Assembly: GCF_036321025.1 (NCBI RefSeq)
Contig: NZ_JAZAPB010000001.1
Span: forward strand, 1,302,001 to 1,366,000
Length of the DNA stretch: 64,000 nucleotides
Reading direction: 5' to 3'
From: Alteraurantiacibacter hainanensis
Lineage (GTDB): Bacteria; Pseudomonadota; Alphaproteobacteria; Sphingomonadales; Sphingomonadaceae
Within the stretch, counting starts at the first letter, position 1. The number at the start of each line of letters is the position of its first letter. Positions 17,301 to 25,265 of this stretch are shown here, piece after piece. A program made the position numbers and the translations under genes. The notes below the pieces were generated by a model. The model was given only the letters and a program-made list of their open reading frames with translations. It was not told where the DNA came from and ran no database searches.

Positions 17301-17993
17301 ATGCGCTGGATTGTCACCTCAGTTATCGCCCTTGTCGCCGGTTTCGCCGGAGCCGCCGCGTGGGACTTTTCGGGCCTCGGTCCCGATCGCACGCGCGAGG
17401 CACTGATGGCCAATCCGGAAATTCTGCCGGAAGCGATCCAGGAATTGCAGCGCCGAGAGATGGTTGCGCGGATCGAGCCGCTGCGCTCGGAGCTCGAGAC
17501 ACCCTTTCCCGGGGCCGTGCTGGGTAACCCGGATGGTGAAGTCACGCTGGTGGAATTCACCGATTACGCCTGCGGATACTGCCGCATGAGCGTCGATCAC
17601 GTGAACCAGCTCGTCGCCGCCAATCCGGACCTGAAGGTGGTGATTCGCGAATATCCCATCCTTTCAGAGGCCAGCGCCGAGGCCGCGCGCATGGCTCTCG
17701 CCGCCGCGCAGCAGGGCCGTTACGCGGCATTTCACGATGCGATGTTCGCGGCCGAAAGCCTCTCTCCCGAGAACATCGAGGCTGCCGCGCAGCAGGCTGG
17801 CGTCGATCTTCAGCGGGCAAGAAGCGCGATCGAATCCGGCCAGTTCGAAGGTCATCTGCAGAACAATCTCTTCCTGGCGCAGAACATGGGCGTCGGCGGA
17901 ACCCCGGCCTGGGTAGTGGGTGACCAGTTGCTTTCCGGTGCGGTAGGTCCCGAGGCGCTGGGGGCCGCAATCGCCGAGGCGCGCGATTCCTGA
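17301..17993 (+). CDS. DsbA-family thiol-disulphide oxidoreductase
   Basis: Exported protein of 230 aa with an N-terminal hydrophobic anchor or signal (residues 4-20). It has a thioredoxin fold with the active site CGYC (91-94), preceded by VTLVEFTDYA, and the cis-Pro loop GVGGTPAW near the C-terminus. The region before the thioredoxin domain (MANPEILPEAIQELQRRE) matches the small helical N-extension of ScsC/BcfH-type proteins, which can oligomerise and act as isomerases. Likely periplasmic. It sits directly after the M48 protease gene and probably shares its transcript. Confidence 0.88.
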   Translation: MRWIVTSVIALVAGFAGAAAWDFSGLGPDRTREALMANPEILPEAIQELQRREMVARIEPLRSELETPFPGAVLGNPDGEVTLVEFTDYACGYCRMSVDHVNQLVAANPDLKVVIREYPILSEASAEAARMALAAAQQGRYAAFHDAMFAAESLSPENIEAAAQQAGVDLQRARSAIESGQFEGHLQNNLFLAQNMGVGGTPAWVVGDQLLSGAVGPEALGAAIAEARDS

Positions 17994-18008
17994 GGCAGGC
18001 CGCCTGGA

Positions 18009-18026
18009 GCGGGAGGAAAATCCCGC
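18009..18026. repeat. GC-rich hairpin between dsbA-like and lytS-like genes
   Basis: GCGGGA-GGAAAA-TCCCGC forms a 6-bp stem with a 6-nt loop. No T-run follows on the plus strand, so it is at best a weak terminator or mRNA-end hairpin. Confidence 0.3.
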
Positions 18027-18072
18027 GGCCCGCCCGCTGCAAAGCGGCGACAACGATACTAGAATAGGTGGC

Positions 18073-19311
18073 ATGTCGATGCTGCCCATCAGTCCCACGC
18101 CATTCTTCGCGGACAAGAACCGCGCGTTCTGGCGTCTGCAGCTGCTGGGCTGGGGCGGCGCGGTGATCCTGCGCGCGGCAACCTCCATCGCCAACGAGCG
18201 ACCGGCAGACTTCCTCATCGTGGTGATGATCGCCGCGATTGCCGGCTTCTCGATCAGCACCGTGCTGTCGGTTGTCTATTCCAACCTCATCAACCGCAGC
18301 CCGCTGGTCACCTGGACCGCTACTGCCGTCACCCTGGCGATCGCCGTCGGTGTTTCCGCCTTCATCAACGCGTGGACGATCGACGTCTACCAGGGCGGCA
18401 GCGAGGCGAGTTTCGCGCAGCTGATGCTGGGCGTGTTCTACATCGACATGACCCTGCTCGGCGCATGGTCGGCGCTTTACTACGCCATCAACTTCTTCCT
18501 GCAGGTGGAACAGCAGGCCGACCGGTTGGAACGGCTGGAAACGCAGGCCACCAGCGCCCAGCTTGCCATGCTGCGCTATCAGCTCAATCCGCACTTCCTG
18601 TTCAATACGCTGAACTCGATCTCGACGCTGGTGCTGCTGGGCGAGACGCGGCCCGCCAACGCCATGCTCACCCGCCTTTCCAGCTTCCTGCGCCATACGC
18701 TGGTGAACCAGCCCGGCGGCAAGGTGACCGTGGCGCAGGAGGTGGAGACGCTGAAGCTCTACCTCGATATCGAGCGCATGCGCTTCGAGGAGCGCCTGCG
18801 CACCGATTTCCGCGTGGACGACAAGGCGGCGCGTGGCTGCATCCCCTCATTCCTGCTGCAGCCCCTGATCGAGAACGCGATCAAGTACGGCGTTTCCGCG
18901 CAGGAAGAAGGCGCGCGCATCAACCTGTCGGCACAGGTGATCGGCAACATGCTGCGCCTGATCGTTTCGGATACCGGCCCAGGCCTGCAAGGCACCCAGC
19001 GCAACGCCGAGACGCTGGCCGCCACCCCCTCCTCCACCGGTGTCGGCCTTGCCAATATCCGCGATCGCCTGGCGCAGGCCTATGGCGAGAACCATCGTTT
19101 CGAGATCGAAACACCGCCCGACGGCGGTTTTACCGTCATCATCGAGCTGCCCTACGAAGAAGGGGAACTCGAGGACGATCCCCGCAAGCTGGCGAAACTT
19201 ACGCGCCCCTCGTCCGTTTCAGGCGCGAGGACGCAGAGTCCGTCGGTATCGAATCCATCCGAAAGTGACGGCCAGACCGTCCCAGCCCCCCGAACCGGAG
19301 CCAACGCATGA
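18073..19311 (+). CDS. LytS/YehU-type sensor histidine kinase, system 1
   Basis: Membrane sensor kinase of 412 aa with about four hydrophobic segments in residues 25-145 and no large periplasmic domain. The phosphoacceptor region is LRYQLNPHFLFNTLNS with His174 (His_kinase family, not HisKA). The ATPase domain has the N-box LIENAIKYGV, G1 VSDTGPGL and G2 GVGLANIRDRL. The C-terminal roughly 50 residues are Ser/Pro-rich and probably disordered. Its stop overlaps the start of the LytTR regulator by 4 nt (ATGA), so the pair is translationally coupled. The signal sensed is unknown. Confidence 0.92.
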   Translation: MSMLPISPTPFFADKNRAFWRLQLLGWGGAVILRAATSIANERPADFLIVVMIAAIAGFSISTVLSVVYSNLINRSPLVTWTATAVTLAIAVGVSAFINAWTIDVYQGGSEASFAQLMLGVFYIDMTLLGAWSALYYAINFFLQVEQQADRLERLETQATSAQLAMLRYQLNPHFLFNTLNSISTLVLLGETRPANAMLTRLSSFLRHTLVNQPGGKVTVAQEVETLKLYLDIERMRFEERLRTDFRVDDKAARGCIPSFLLQPLIENAIKYGVSAQEEGARINLSAQVIGNMLRLIVSDTGPGLQGTQRNAETLAATPSSTGVGLANIRDRLAQAYGENHRFEIETPPDGGFTVIIELPYEEGELEDDPRKLAKLTRPSSVSGARTQSPSVSNPSESDGQTVPAPRTGANA

Positions 19312-20102
19312 GCATCCGTACTATCCTCGTCGATGACGAGAAACTGGCCATCCAGGGCCTTCAGGTGCGCCTCGAACCGTTCAACGATATCGAGGTCATC
19401 GAAACCTGCGCCAACGGCCGCGAGGCCATTCGCGCGATCAAGACGCAGAAGCCCGATCTCGTGTTTCTCGACATCCAGATGCCGGGGTTCGACGGGTTTT
19501 CCGTGGTGAAAGGCGTGATGGACGTCGATCCGCCGCTGTTCGTCTTCGTAACCGCCTTCCAGGAACACGCCATTCGCGCTTTCGAGGCCAATGCCGTGAA
19601 CTACCTGATGAAGCCGGTGGACGAGGACAAGCTGGCCGACACCATCGAACGCGTGCGCCAGCGCATGGCCGAGAAGGCCAGCGCGCAGGAGGCCGAGAAG
19701 CTGAAGGACGTGCTCGCCGAAGTCAGCCCCGAAAGCCTGGAAGAGATCTCCGACGACGGCGAGGCGACCGGCCGTTACGAGAAGATGATCAACGTGAAGG
19801 ACCGCGGACAGATCTTCCGCGTGGACGTCGACACCATCGAGCATATCGAGGCCGCCGGCGACTACATGTGCATCTACACCGGCGACAATTCGCTGATCCT
19901 GCGCGAAACGATGAAGGATCTGGAACGCCGGCTGGACCCGAAGAACTTCCAGCGCGTCCACCGCTCCACCATCGTCAACCTCGACCAGGTGCGGCAGGTG
20001 AAGCCGCACACCAACGGCGAGTGCTTCCTGGTGCTGGACTCGGGCGCCGAGGTGAAGGTCTCGCGCTCCTATCGCGACGTCGTGGCGAGGTTCGTGCATT
20101 AG
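19308..20102 (+). CDS. LytTR-type response regulator, system 1
   Basis: Protein of 264 aa. The N-terminal receiver domain has the acidic pair VDDE (8-11), phosphoacceptor Asp55 in VFLDIQMPG, and the conserved Lys in YLMKPVDED. After an acidic linker, the C-terminal LytTR DNA-binding domain spans about residues 160-262 (IEHIEAAGDYMCIYT, FQRVHRSTIVNLDQV, VKVSRSYRDVV). LytTR proteins bind direct repeats in target promoters; targets here are unknown. Partner of the overlapping kinase gene. Confidence 0.93.
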   Translation: MSIRTILVDDEKLAIQGLQVRLEPFNDIEVIETCANGREAIRAIKTQKPDLVFLDIQMPGFDGFSVVKGVMDVDPPLFVFVTAFQEHAIRAFEANAVNYLMKPVDEDKLADTIERVRQRMAEKASAQEAEKLKDVLAEVSPESLEEISDDGEATGRYEKMINVKDRGQIFRVDVDTIEHIEAAGDYMCIYTGDNSLILRETMKDLERRLDPKNFQRVHRSTIVNLDQVRQVKPHTNGECFLVLDSGAEVKVSRSYRDVVARFVH

Positions 20103-20158
20103 TTTGCAGGCCGGCGTTCGCCCTTGCGGTCGCTGCGCGACCGATGCAGGGGTGAGTG

Positions 20159-21022
20159 ATGACCGAATTCAAGATCGAAGGCTTCGACCTTCACGCGTTC
20201 GTCCGTGAGACCCTTGCCGAAGACCTCGGTGAAGGGCTTCCCGGCGGCGGCATCGACGTTACCGCCAACAGCGTGATTCCCGCCGACGCGCGGTTCCAGG
20301 GGGTGATGGACAGCCGCGATGCCATTACAGTCGCGGGCCTGCCGATCGCCGTCGCCTTCTTCCGCCATCTCGATCCGGACATGCAGATCGACGTGCTGGT
20401 GGAGGAGGGCGCGCAGGTGCAGCCCGGCACCGACCTGATGCGGCTCTCCGGCAATGCCCGGGCCATGCTGACTGCAGAGCGCAGCGCCTTGAATACCGTG
20501 CAGCACCTCTCGGGCGTCGCCACGCTGGTGCGCCGCTATGTCGATGCGATGGACAACCCTGATTGCACCCTGCTCGATACCCGCAAGACCATCCCTGGTC
20601 TCAGGCACATCGAGAAATATGCCGTGCGCATGGGCGGGGGGAGCAATCACCGCATGGGGCTGTGGGACGCGGCCATGATCAAGGACAACCACATCCTCGT
20701 CGCCGGCAACGTGGGCGAGGCCGTGCGCCGCGCGCGCGATGCAGGCGTGCAGGACATCATCTGCGAAGTGGACCGGCTGGACCAGATCGAACCCGCTCTG
20801 GAGGCGGGTGCGAACCACATCCTGCTCGACAACATGGACCCGGAGACGCTGCGCGAAGCGGTGAAGATCATCGCCGGTCGCGCAAGAACCGAGGCGAGCG
20901 GAGGCATCACGCTGGAGACGATCAGGGCCAAGGCGGCAAGCGGGGTGGACTACGTTTCGGTAGGCCGCCTCACGCAAAGCGCGCCCGCCGCCGATATCGG
21001 ACTGGATTTCACGCCGTTGTGA
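20159..21022 (+). CDS. nadC: Nicotinate-nucleotide pyrophosphorylase (carboxylating)
   Basis: Converts quinolinate and PRPP to nicotinate mononucleotide in de novo NAD synthesis. Length 287 aa matches the family (about 285-300). Motifs: LAEDLGEG near the N-terminus, RTALN-equivalent ERSALNTVQHLSGVAT, LDTRKTIPGLRHIEKYAV with the substrate-binding Arg/Lys, GGGSNHRMGLWDAAMIKDNH (outline), EVDRLDQ and LLDNMDPE. The ATG at 20159 directly follows an in-frame GTG; the ATG was chosen. nadA and nadB are not in the window. Confidence 0.96.
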   Translation: MTEFKIEGFDLHAFVRETLAEDLGEGLPGGGIDVTANSVIPADARFQGVMDSRDAITVAGLPIAVAFFRHLDPDMQIDVLVEEGAQVQPGTDLMRLSGNARAMLTAERSALNTVQHLSGVATLVRRYVDAMDNPDCTLLDTRKTIPGLRHIEKYAVRMGGGSNHRMGLWDAAMIKDNHILVAGNVGEAVRRARDAGVQDIICEVDRLDQIEPALEAGANHILLDNMDPETLREAVKIIAGRARTEASGGITLETIRAKAASGVDYVSVGRLTQSAPAADIGLDFTPL

Positions 21023-21465
21023 GCTGGGCAAGGCCGCCCCGCCCCGCCGCCATTCGCGGCTTCGCGGTGCTGTTCGCGATGGAAGGCCTGATCGCATTCG
21101 CTGCGACACTGGCCGATATCGGCCAGCAGATCGGCTATTTCTCCGCGCGCTATCCGCGCTTCGTATTCGATTCCGACACGATCATCGTGCTGGCGAGCGC
21201 GCGTCTGACCATCGTCGCGATTCCGGTCGCGCTGGTGTGGTTTCGCGCCAGCCGCTTCGCGCAGGTGATGCTGACGATCTTCGCGCTTGCCCGCCTCATC
21301 CGGCTACCCGGCGCGCTCGACAACGCGCTGGGCGCGCAACCGCTCGCTTTCGCCTGGCTCGCGAGCCTGCTGTGCGGCCTTGCTGCGGTTGCCCTGCTCT
21401 ATACGCCGCAAGCGCGTGCCTGGTTCGCCCGCAAGGGAAGGGGAGAGGCTGATGCCTTTACGTGA
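21019..21465 (+). CDS. Small integral membrane protein of unknown function
   Basis: Protein of 148 aa with about four hydrophobic helices (FAVLFAMEGLIAFAATLADI, IVLASARLTIVAIPVALVWF, FAQVMLTIFALARL, LAFAWLASLLCGLAAVALLY). It begins at GTG 21019, overlapping the nadC stop by 4 nt (GTGA), and its end overlaps the start of the RNase T2 gene by 14 nt. No family recognised. The overlaps indicate an nadC-membrane protein-RNase T2 operon. Confidence 0.7.
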   Translation: MSWARPPRPAAIRGFAVLFAMEGLIAFAATLADIGQQIGYFSARYPRFVFDSDTIIVLASARLTIVAIPVALVWFRASRFAQVMLTIFALARLIRLPGALDNALGAQPLAFAWLASLLCGLAAVALLYTPQARAWFARKGRGEADAFT

Positions 21466-22165
21466 AGCCTTTCTTGGCGTCGCAGCCTTGGCGTTGCTGC
21501 CCGCGCCCGCAATCGCGCAGGCCTATCAGTGCCGCGTGCCGCAAGGGGCCGTTTCCCTTCCGCAGGTCGAGCGCGATGGCCCCGTGCGCCAGAGCCGCGT
21601 CACCGGATACACTCTCGCCCTTAGCTGGAGCCCTGAGTTCTGCCGCTTCCGCGATGACGAGCCTCGTCATGCGCGCCAGTGCAGCGGGCGGGAGGGGCGC
21701 TTTGCCTTCATCGTTCACGGGCTCTGGCCGGAAGGGCGCGGCAGCCAGTGGCCGCAATGGTGCCCCACGCGCCGCCAGCCCAGCGCAAGCGAATTGCGCC
21801 GGTCGATGTGCATGACGCCCGATGCCGCCCTGATCGCGCACGAATGGGCCAAGCACGGCACCTGCATGACGCGCGATCCGGACGCTTACCTGCGCGTCTC
21901 CCGCATCCTCTGGAACTCGCTGCGCTGGCCCGACTTCGACCACCTCTCCCGCCGCGACGGCCTGACCGCCGGGATGGTCCGCGAGACCTTTGCCGATGCA
22001 AACCCCTACTGGGATGCCGAGGACGTGGGGCTGGTCGTCAACGAACGCGGCTGGCTGCGCGAGATGCGGCTCTGCTACGATACGGATTTCATGCCCACCG
22101 CCTGCGATACGAGACGCTTCGGTCCGGGGAATGACGAGGAAGTGCGGATCTGGCGGGGGCTCTAG
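21452..22165 (+). CDS. Ribonuclease T2 family protein
   Basis: Secreted, presumably periplasmic, RNase of 237 aa with a signal peptide ending near residue 23 (AIAQA). Both catalytic segments are present: FIVHGLWPEG with His89 (CAS I) and HEWAKHGTC with Glu131, Lys134 and His135 (CAS II). Cysteines are plentiful, as expected for disulphide-stabilised T2 enzymes. Family members cleave RNA through a 2',3'-cyclic phosphate with little base preference. GGGGAGAGG precedes the ATG. The stop codon overlaps the convergent tadA stop in a shared CTAG. Confidence 0.93.
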   Translation: MPLREAFLGVAALALLPAPAIAQAYQCRVPQGAVSLPQVERDGPVRQSRVTGYTLALSWSPEFCRFRDDEPRHARQCSGREGRFAFIVHGLWPEGRGSQWPQWCPTRRQPSASELRRSMCMTPDAALIAHEWAKHGTCMTRDPDAYLRVSRILWNSLRWPDFDHLSRRDGLTAGMVRETFADANPYWDAEDVGLVVNERGWLREMRLCYDTDFMPTACDTRRFGPGNDEEVRIWRGL

Positions 22166-22617
22166 CGCCGCCGGGCAAAGAAGCTGCGCAACAACCCGGC
22201 CGACTCGCTCTCGCCCAGTCCGGAATAGACCTCCGGCCTGTGCAGGCACTGCACCTGCTGGAACACGCGAGCGCCGTGTTCCACCGCACCGCCCTTGGGG
22301 TCGCTCGCGCCGTAGTAGAGCCGGGCAATCCGGGCGTGGCTGATGGCGCCGGCGCACATCGGGCAGGGCTCCAGCGTCACATAGAGGTCGCAGCCGGTCA
22401 GGCGCTCGTCGCCCAGGGCCTCCGCCGCCTTGCGAATCGCCACCATCTCGGCATGCGCGGTAGGATCGCTGCATGTGCGTGTCAGGTTGTGGCCTTCGCC
22501 CACGACGTTTCCATCCTTGACGAGCACGGCCCCCACGGGCACTTCGCCTTGCGCTGCCGCCTCCTGCGCCAGCTGCAGGGCACGCTTCATCGGATCGGGT
22601 GTGGCCCATTTTGCCAT
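22162..22617 (-). CDS. tadA: tRNA adenosine(34) deaminase TadA
   Basis: Deaminates the wobble adenosine of tRNA-Arg(ACG) to inosine. Protein of 151 aa with the zinc deaminase signature HAE (55-57) and EPCPMCAG (83-90), plus PVGAVLV and the C-terminal SFFARRR typical of TadA. The substrate-specificity region NLTRTCSDPTAHAEM also fits TadA rather than cytosine or guanine deaminases. Single gene, convergent with the RNase T2 gene and divergent from rpmB. Confidence 0.95.
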   Translation of the reverse strand: MAKWATPDPMKRALQLAQEAAAQGEVPVGAVLVKDGNVVGEGHNLTRTCSDPTAHAEMVAIRKAAEALGDERLTGCDLYVTLEPCPMCAGAISHARIARLYYGASDPKGGAVEHGARVFQQVQCLHRPEVYSGLGESESAGLLRSFFARRR

Positions 22618-22725
22618 TCTCCCGCGCTACCGCGAAGCTTGACGAATCTCCACCCCCCCTGTATGCGCCCGCCTTTCCCAGCCCGAAAGCTGTAACCGAA
22701 ACCGTTTCAAGCGAGAGAATTCGCC

Positions 22726-23016
22726 ATGTCGCGCATCTGCGAACTTACCGGCAAGGGCCGCCAGATCGGCCACAATGTCAGCCACGCCAACAACAAGACC
22801 AAGCGCGTCTTCCTGCCCAACCTGCAGAACGTCACGCTGATCAGCGAAAAGCTGGACCGCAGCTTCAAGTTCCGCGTCTCGACCGCGGGCCTGCGTTCGG
22901 TGGAGCACAACGGCGGGCTGGACAACTGGCTGCTGAAGACCAGCGACGACAAGCTTTCCTCGCGCGCCCTCAAGGTAAAGCGCGAGCTGAAGAAGGCCGA
23001 CAGCGAAGCCGCCTGA
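22726..23016 (+). CDS. rpmB: 50S ribosomal protein L28
   Basis: Large-subunit protein of 96 aa. It begins MSRICELTGKGRQIGHNVSH, continues with NNKTKRVFLPNLQNV and the family's RVSTAGLRSVEHNGGL core. The length matches alphaproteobacterial L28 (about 95-100). A GCGAGAG ribosome site precedes the ATG and an intrinsic terminator follows at 23041, so it is a monocistronic unit. Confidence 0.97.
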   Translation: MSRICELTGKGRQIGHNVSHANNKTKRVFLPNLQNVTLISEKLDRSFKFRVSTAGLRSVEHNGGLDNWLLKTSDDKLSSRALKVKRELKKADSEAA

Positions 23017-23040
23017 ATCACGGCGAGAGCCAGGCTTTGA

Positions 23041-23076
23041 AAAGCGCGCGGGGGTCTGTCCTCCGCGCGCTTTTTC
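23041..23076 (+). terminator. Intrinsic terminator after rpmB
   Basis: AGCGCGCGG pairs with CCGCGCGCT around a short loop and is followed by TTTTT at 23071-23075: a canonical Rho-independent terminator 25 bp after the rpmB stop. Confidence 0.88.
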
Positions 23077-23085
23077 GTGCGCGGG

Positions 23086-24045
23086 CTAGTTCCCGCCAGG
23101 CTGCCAGAGCAGGCGCGCCAGCAAGGTCCGCTGGAAACCGCTGAGATTGTCGTCCGACATCAGCCAAAGCTCGACGCTGCCATCGTCGGCCGTTTCGCCC
23201 ACGACCAGCGCCTCGTAATTCTCCCGCGGCAGGATCGCCTCCAGCTGCAGCAGCAGCGCGACGTCCAGCGTATCGCCGCGCTCCAGTGAAGCCGGATCGG
23301 CGAGGCCGATGGCGCTGGAGAACGGCGGAACGCCGAATTCCAGCTTGCGAAGAAGCACCAGCACGCGGCCATCGGGCAGGGCTGCCGCATCGGTCGGGGC
23401 ATAGTCTGCGGGAATGCCCACGGCGAAAGTCGTCGCTTCCACCTCGTCGGTAGGAGCGGAAGGATAGATCAGCCCGGTCGGGCTGCGTTCGGGCAGGACC
23501 AGGAATCGACCGTCGGGCAGGCGGGTCATCGCTTCCGCACCGCTGTTGTCAGGCCAGGTCTGCCACTCGGGCGGGAGGCGGGAAGTCAGGAATTCGCCCG
23601 CAGCGGTGAAACGCGCCACCGAATTGGCATTCTCGAAAGCCAGCCAGAAGTCGCCCGTTGCCGGGTCGCGGGTCGCCGCCTCGATGTCCGAAGCCGACTC
23701 GCCGGGTCGACCATGATCCCAGATCGATAGCAGCGTGGCATCGCGTTCGCTTGCCGTGTCGGGTGCGGCAAAAGTCAGCTGCTTGCCCCGATCCGAAAAG
23801 GCCTGCAGCGTCTCGTCTGCGGTAACCAGAAGCGCGGAATAGCCGCCGAACTCGAGCGTCGAGCCGGTCAGGTGCCACACCCCCTCACGCGTGAAGCCAG
23901 AAGCCTCCGCGGTGTCCGGCAGGTCTTCCTCCGGCGTGATCGCGAGGTTCGCGGTTGTGGAGGGAACGATCTCTGTCCGCACGAAGGTGCCGGGCGAGAG
24001 CGCCACGGCCAGCAGCGCTGCGGCGATAAGTCGGCGCTGTCTCAT
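23086..24045 (-). CDS. Esterase-like activity of phytase family protein
   Basis: Exported beta-propeller-type protein of 319 aa with an N-terminal signal (LIAAALLAVALSPGT). It matches the 'phytase-like/esterase-like' PF13449 family: GGYSALLV, FSDRG, DIEAATRDPATGDFWLAFE in outline, EAMTRLPDGRFLVLPE, NYEALVVGE and the C-terminal WLMSDDNLSGFQRTLLARL. The biochemical role of the family is uncertain despite its name. It follows the M23 peptidase gene by 18 bp and is the last gene of the xseA-side minus-strand group. Confidence 0.85.
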   Translation of the reverse strand: MRQRRLIAAALLAVALSPGTFVRTEIVPSTTANLAITPEEDLPDTAEASGFTREGVWHLTGSTLEFGGYSALLVTADETLQAFSDRGKQLTFAAPDTASERDATLLSIWDHGRPGESASDIEAATRDPATGDFWLAFENANSVARFTAAGEFLTSRLPPEWQTWPDNSGAEAMTRLPDGRFLVLPERSPTGLIYPSAPTDEVEATTFAVGIPADYAPTDAAALPDGRVLVLLRKLEFGVPPFSSAIGLADPASLERGDTLDVALLLQLEAILPRENYEALVVGETADDGSVELWLMSDDNLSGFQRTLLARLLWQPGGN

Positions 24046-24063
24046 TCGCTCCGCCGCCCCTGC

Positions 24064-25005
24064 TCAGGGCATGGGGCCAGTGAACAGGATCGGATCCAGC
24101 CGCGTGAGGTGCCACTTCAGGCTCCAGTGCAGGTGCGGCCCGGTTGCCCGGCCCGACGAGCCGATGCGGCCAAGCAACTGCCCCTGCTCCACCCGCTCAC
24201 CCTGCTCCACCGCGATATCAGACAGATGCAGGAAGGCACTGTTCAGCCCGGCACCGTGATCGATGATCAGGAGATTGCCTTCGAGGCTGAAATCGCGGAC
24301 GGCCAGCGTCACCACGCCCGCCGCGGGCGCGACGAAGGGATCGCCGCTCCCGCCGGTGGCGATGTCGATGCCCGAATGATAGCTGCCCGGTTCGCCGCGA
24401 TAGATGCGCTGCGAGCCGAACCGGCCGGAAATGCGGCCGGTCAGCGGCCAGATGAAATCCTGCTTCCAGCCGTCCGTGTCCGATGCGGCAGTCCGCGCAT
24501 CCCAGATGGCGTCGAGTTCCGGCTGACGGCGACGCATGAAGCTCTCGCTCGAGCCCCCGGCGCGGCGGGCCACGTTGACCCTCTCGACCTCCCAGTCGCG
24601 CGGCGCAACCGTCAGCGGGCTGCGCACTTCGCGGCCGTTCTCCAGCGTGGCGACGAGCACCTCCTCGCGGCCCGCATCGCGGTCGAACGCGGCGAAGAAG
24701 CGGCCCTCGGCGTCCAGGAGCAGTTCGGTTTCACCCAGCCGCGCGCTGGCGGTCCCGGCGGGAGCCTGCCCCCTGATCCAGCCGCCCTGCGTCAGTTCGC
24801 CATCGTAGACGAAGGTGCTGGGCCCGGCGGGAGTGGGTGTGGGGGTAGGCGTTGGAACCGGCGCAGGCGTCGGGGTGGCCACCGGCTGGACGACTTCGAC
24901 CTGCTGCGGAGAAGGCGTCCGGGGCTGAGATTCGGGAACGACGGTGCAGGCCGCGATGGCGGCGCAACCGGCTATTATGGCTGAGAAACGTCGGGTGCCT
25001 GTCAC
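24064..25005 (-). CDS. M23 family metallopeptidase lipoprotein
   Basis: Predicted lipoprotein of 313 aa with a lipobox around IAAC-T (Cys20). A Pro/Thr-rich linker (about residues 28-62, repeats of TP) follows, then a beta domain and a C-terminal LytM/M23 domain. Zinc-site motifs are YHSGIDIAT (HxxxD) and GPHLHW (HxH). All ligands appear intact, so it is a candidate peptidoglycan endopeptidase rather than a degenerate activator. The start is GTG at 25005, overlapping the DUF2093 stop by 4 nt. Confidence 0.9.
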   Translation of the reverse strand: MTGTRRFSAIIAGCAAIAACTVVPESQPRTPSPQQVEVVQPVATPTPAPVPTPTPTPTPAGPSTFVYDGELTQGGWIRGQAPAGTASARLGETELLLDAEGRFFAAFDRDAGREEVLVATLENGREVRSPLTVAPRDWEVERVNVARRAGGSSESFMRRRQPELDAIWDARTAASDTDGWKQDFIWPLTGRISGRFGSQRIYRGEPGSYHSGIDIATGGSGDPFVAPAAGVVTLAVRDFSLEGNLLIIDHGAGLNSAFLHLSDIAVEQGERVEQGQLLGRIGSSGRATGPHLHWSLKWHLTRLDPILFTGPMP

Positions 25006-25205
25006 ATGTCCTCAAGCGCGCGCCGGGCGGAAAGTTCCGCGCTGGCGTAGGCTTCCTGGCGATCGACGCTCCAGTAGCGCAGTTCTTCCAGCGGCACGGG
25101 CACGCCGCTGACGGCGCAGAGCACGAAGTGCCCCGGCTTCACGACGCGAAACCCGTTCGGGCCATAGAGGAGAGTGGCGGCCTTGTCGGAGGATGACATC
25201 AACAT
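25002..25205 (-). CDS. DUF2093 domain protein
   Basis: Small protein of 67 aa matching DUF2093, found across Alphaproteobacteria: LLYGPNGFRVVKPGHFVLCAVSG, then PLEELRYWSVDRQEAYAS. Function unknown. It starts at ATG 25205 (alternative ATG at 25199). It overlaps the M23 gene by 4 nt and lies about 60 bp after xseA, so it belongs to the xseA-DUF2093-M23-phytase-like group. Confidence 0.85.
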   Translation of the reverse strand: MLMSSSDKAATLLYGPNGFRVVKPGHFVLCAVSGVPVPLEELRYWSVDRQEAYASAELSARRALEDM

Positions 25206-25265
25206 GTCTGCCTATGTAGTGCGCCATGGCGGCGAGCGCAATTTGGATGGTGAAGGCAGTTCGGA

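Noticed and set aside
20128..20142. Hairpin GGTCGC-TGC-GCGACC between LytTR 1 and nadC
   Set aside because: Short stem with a 3-nt loop and no T-run; likely chance in GC-rich DNA.
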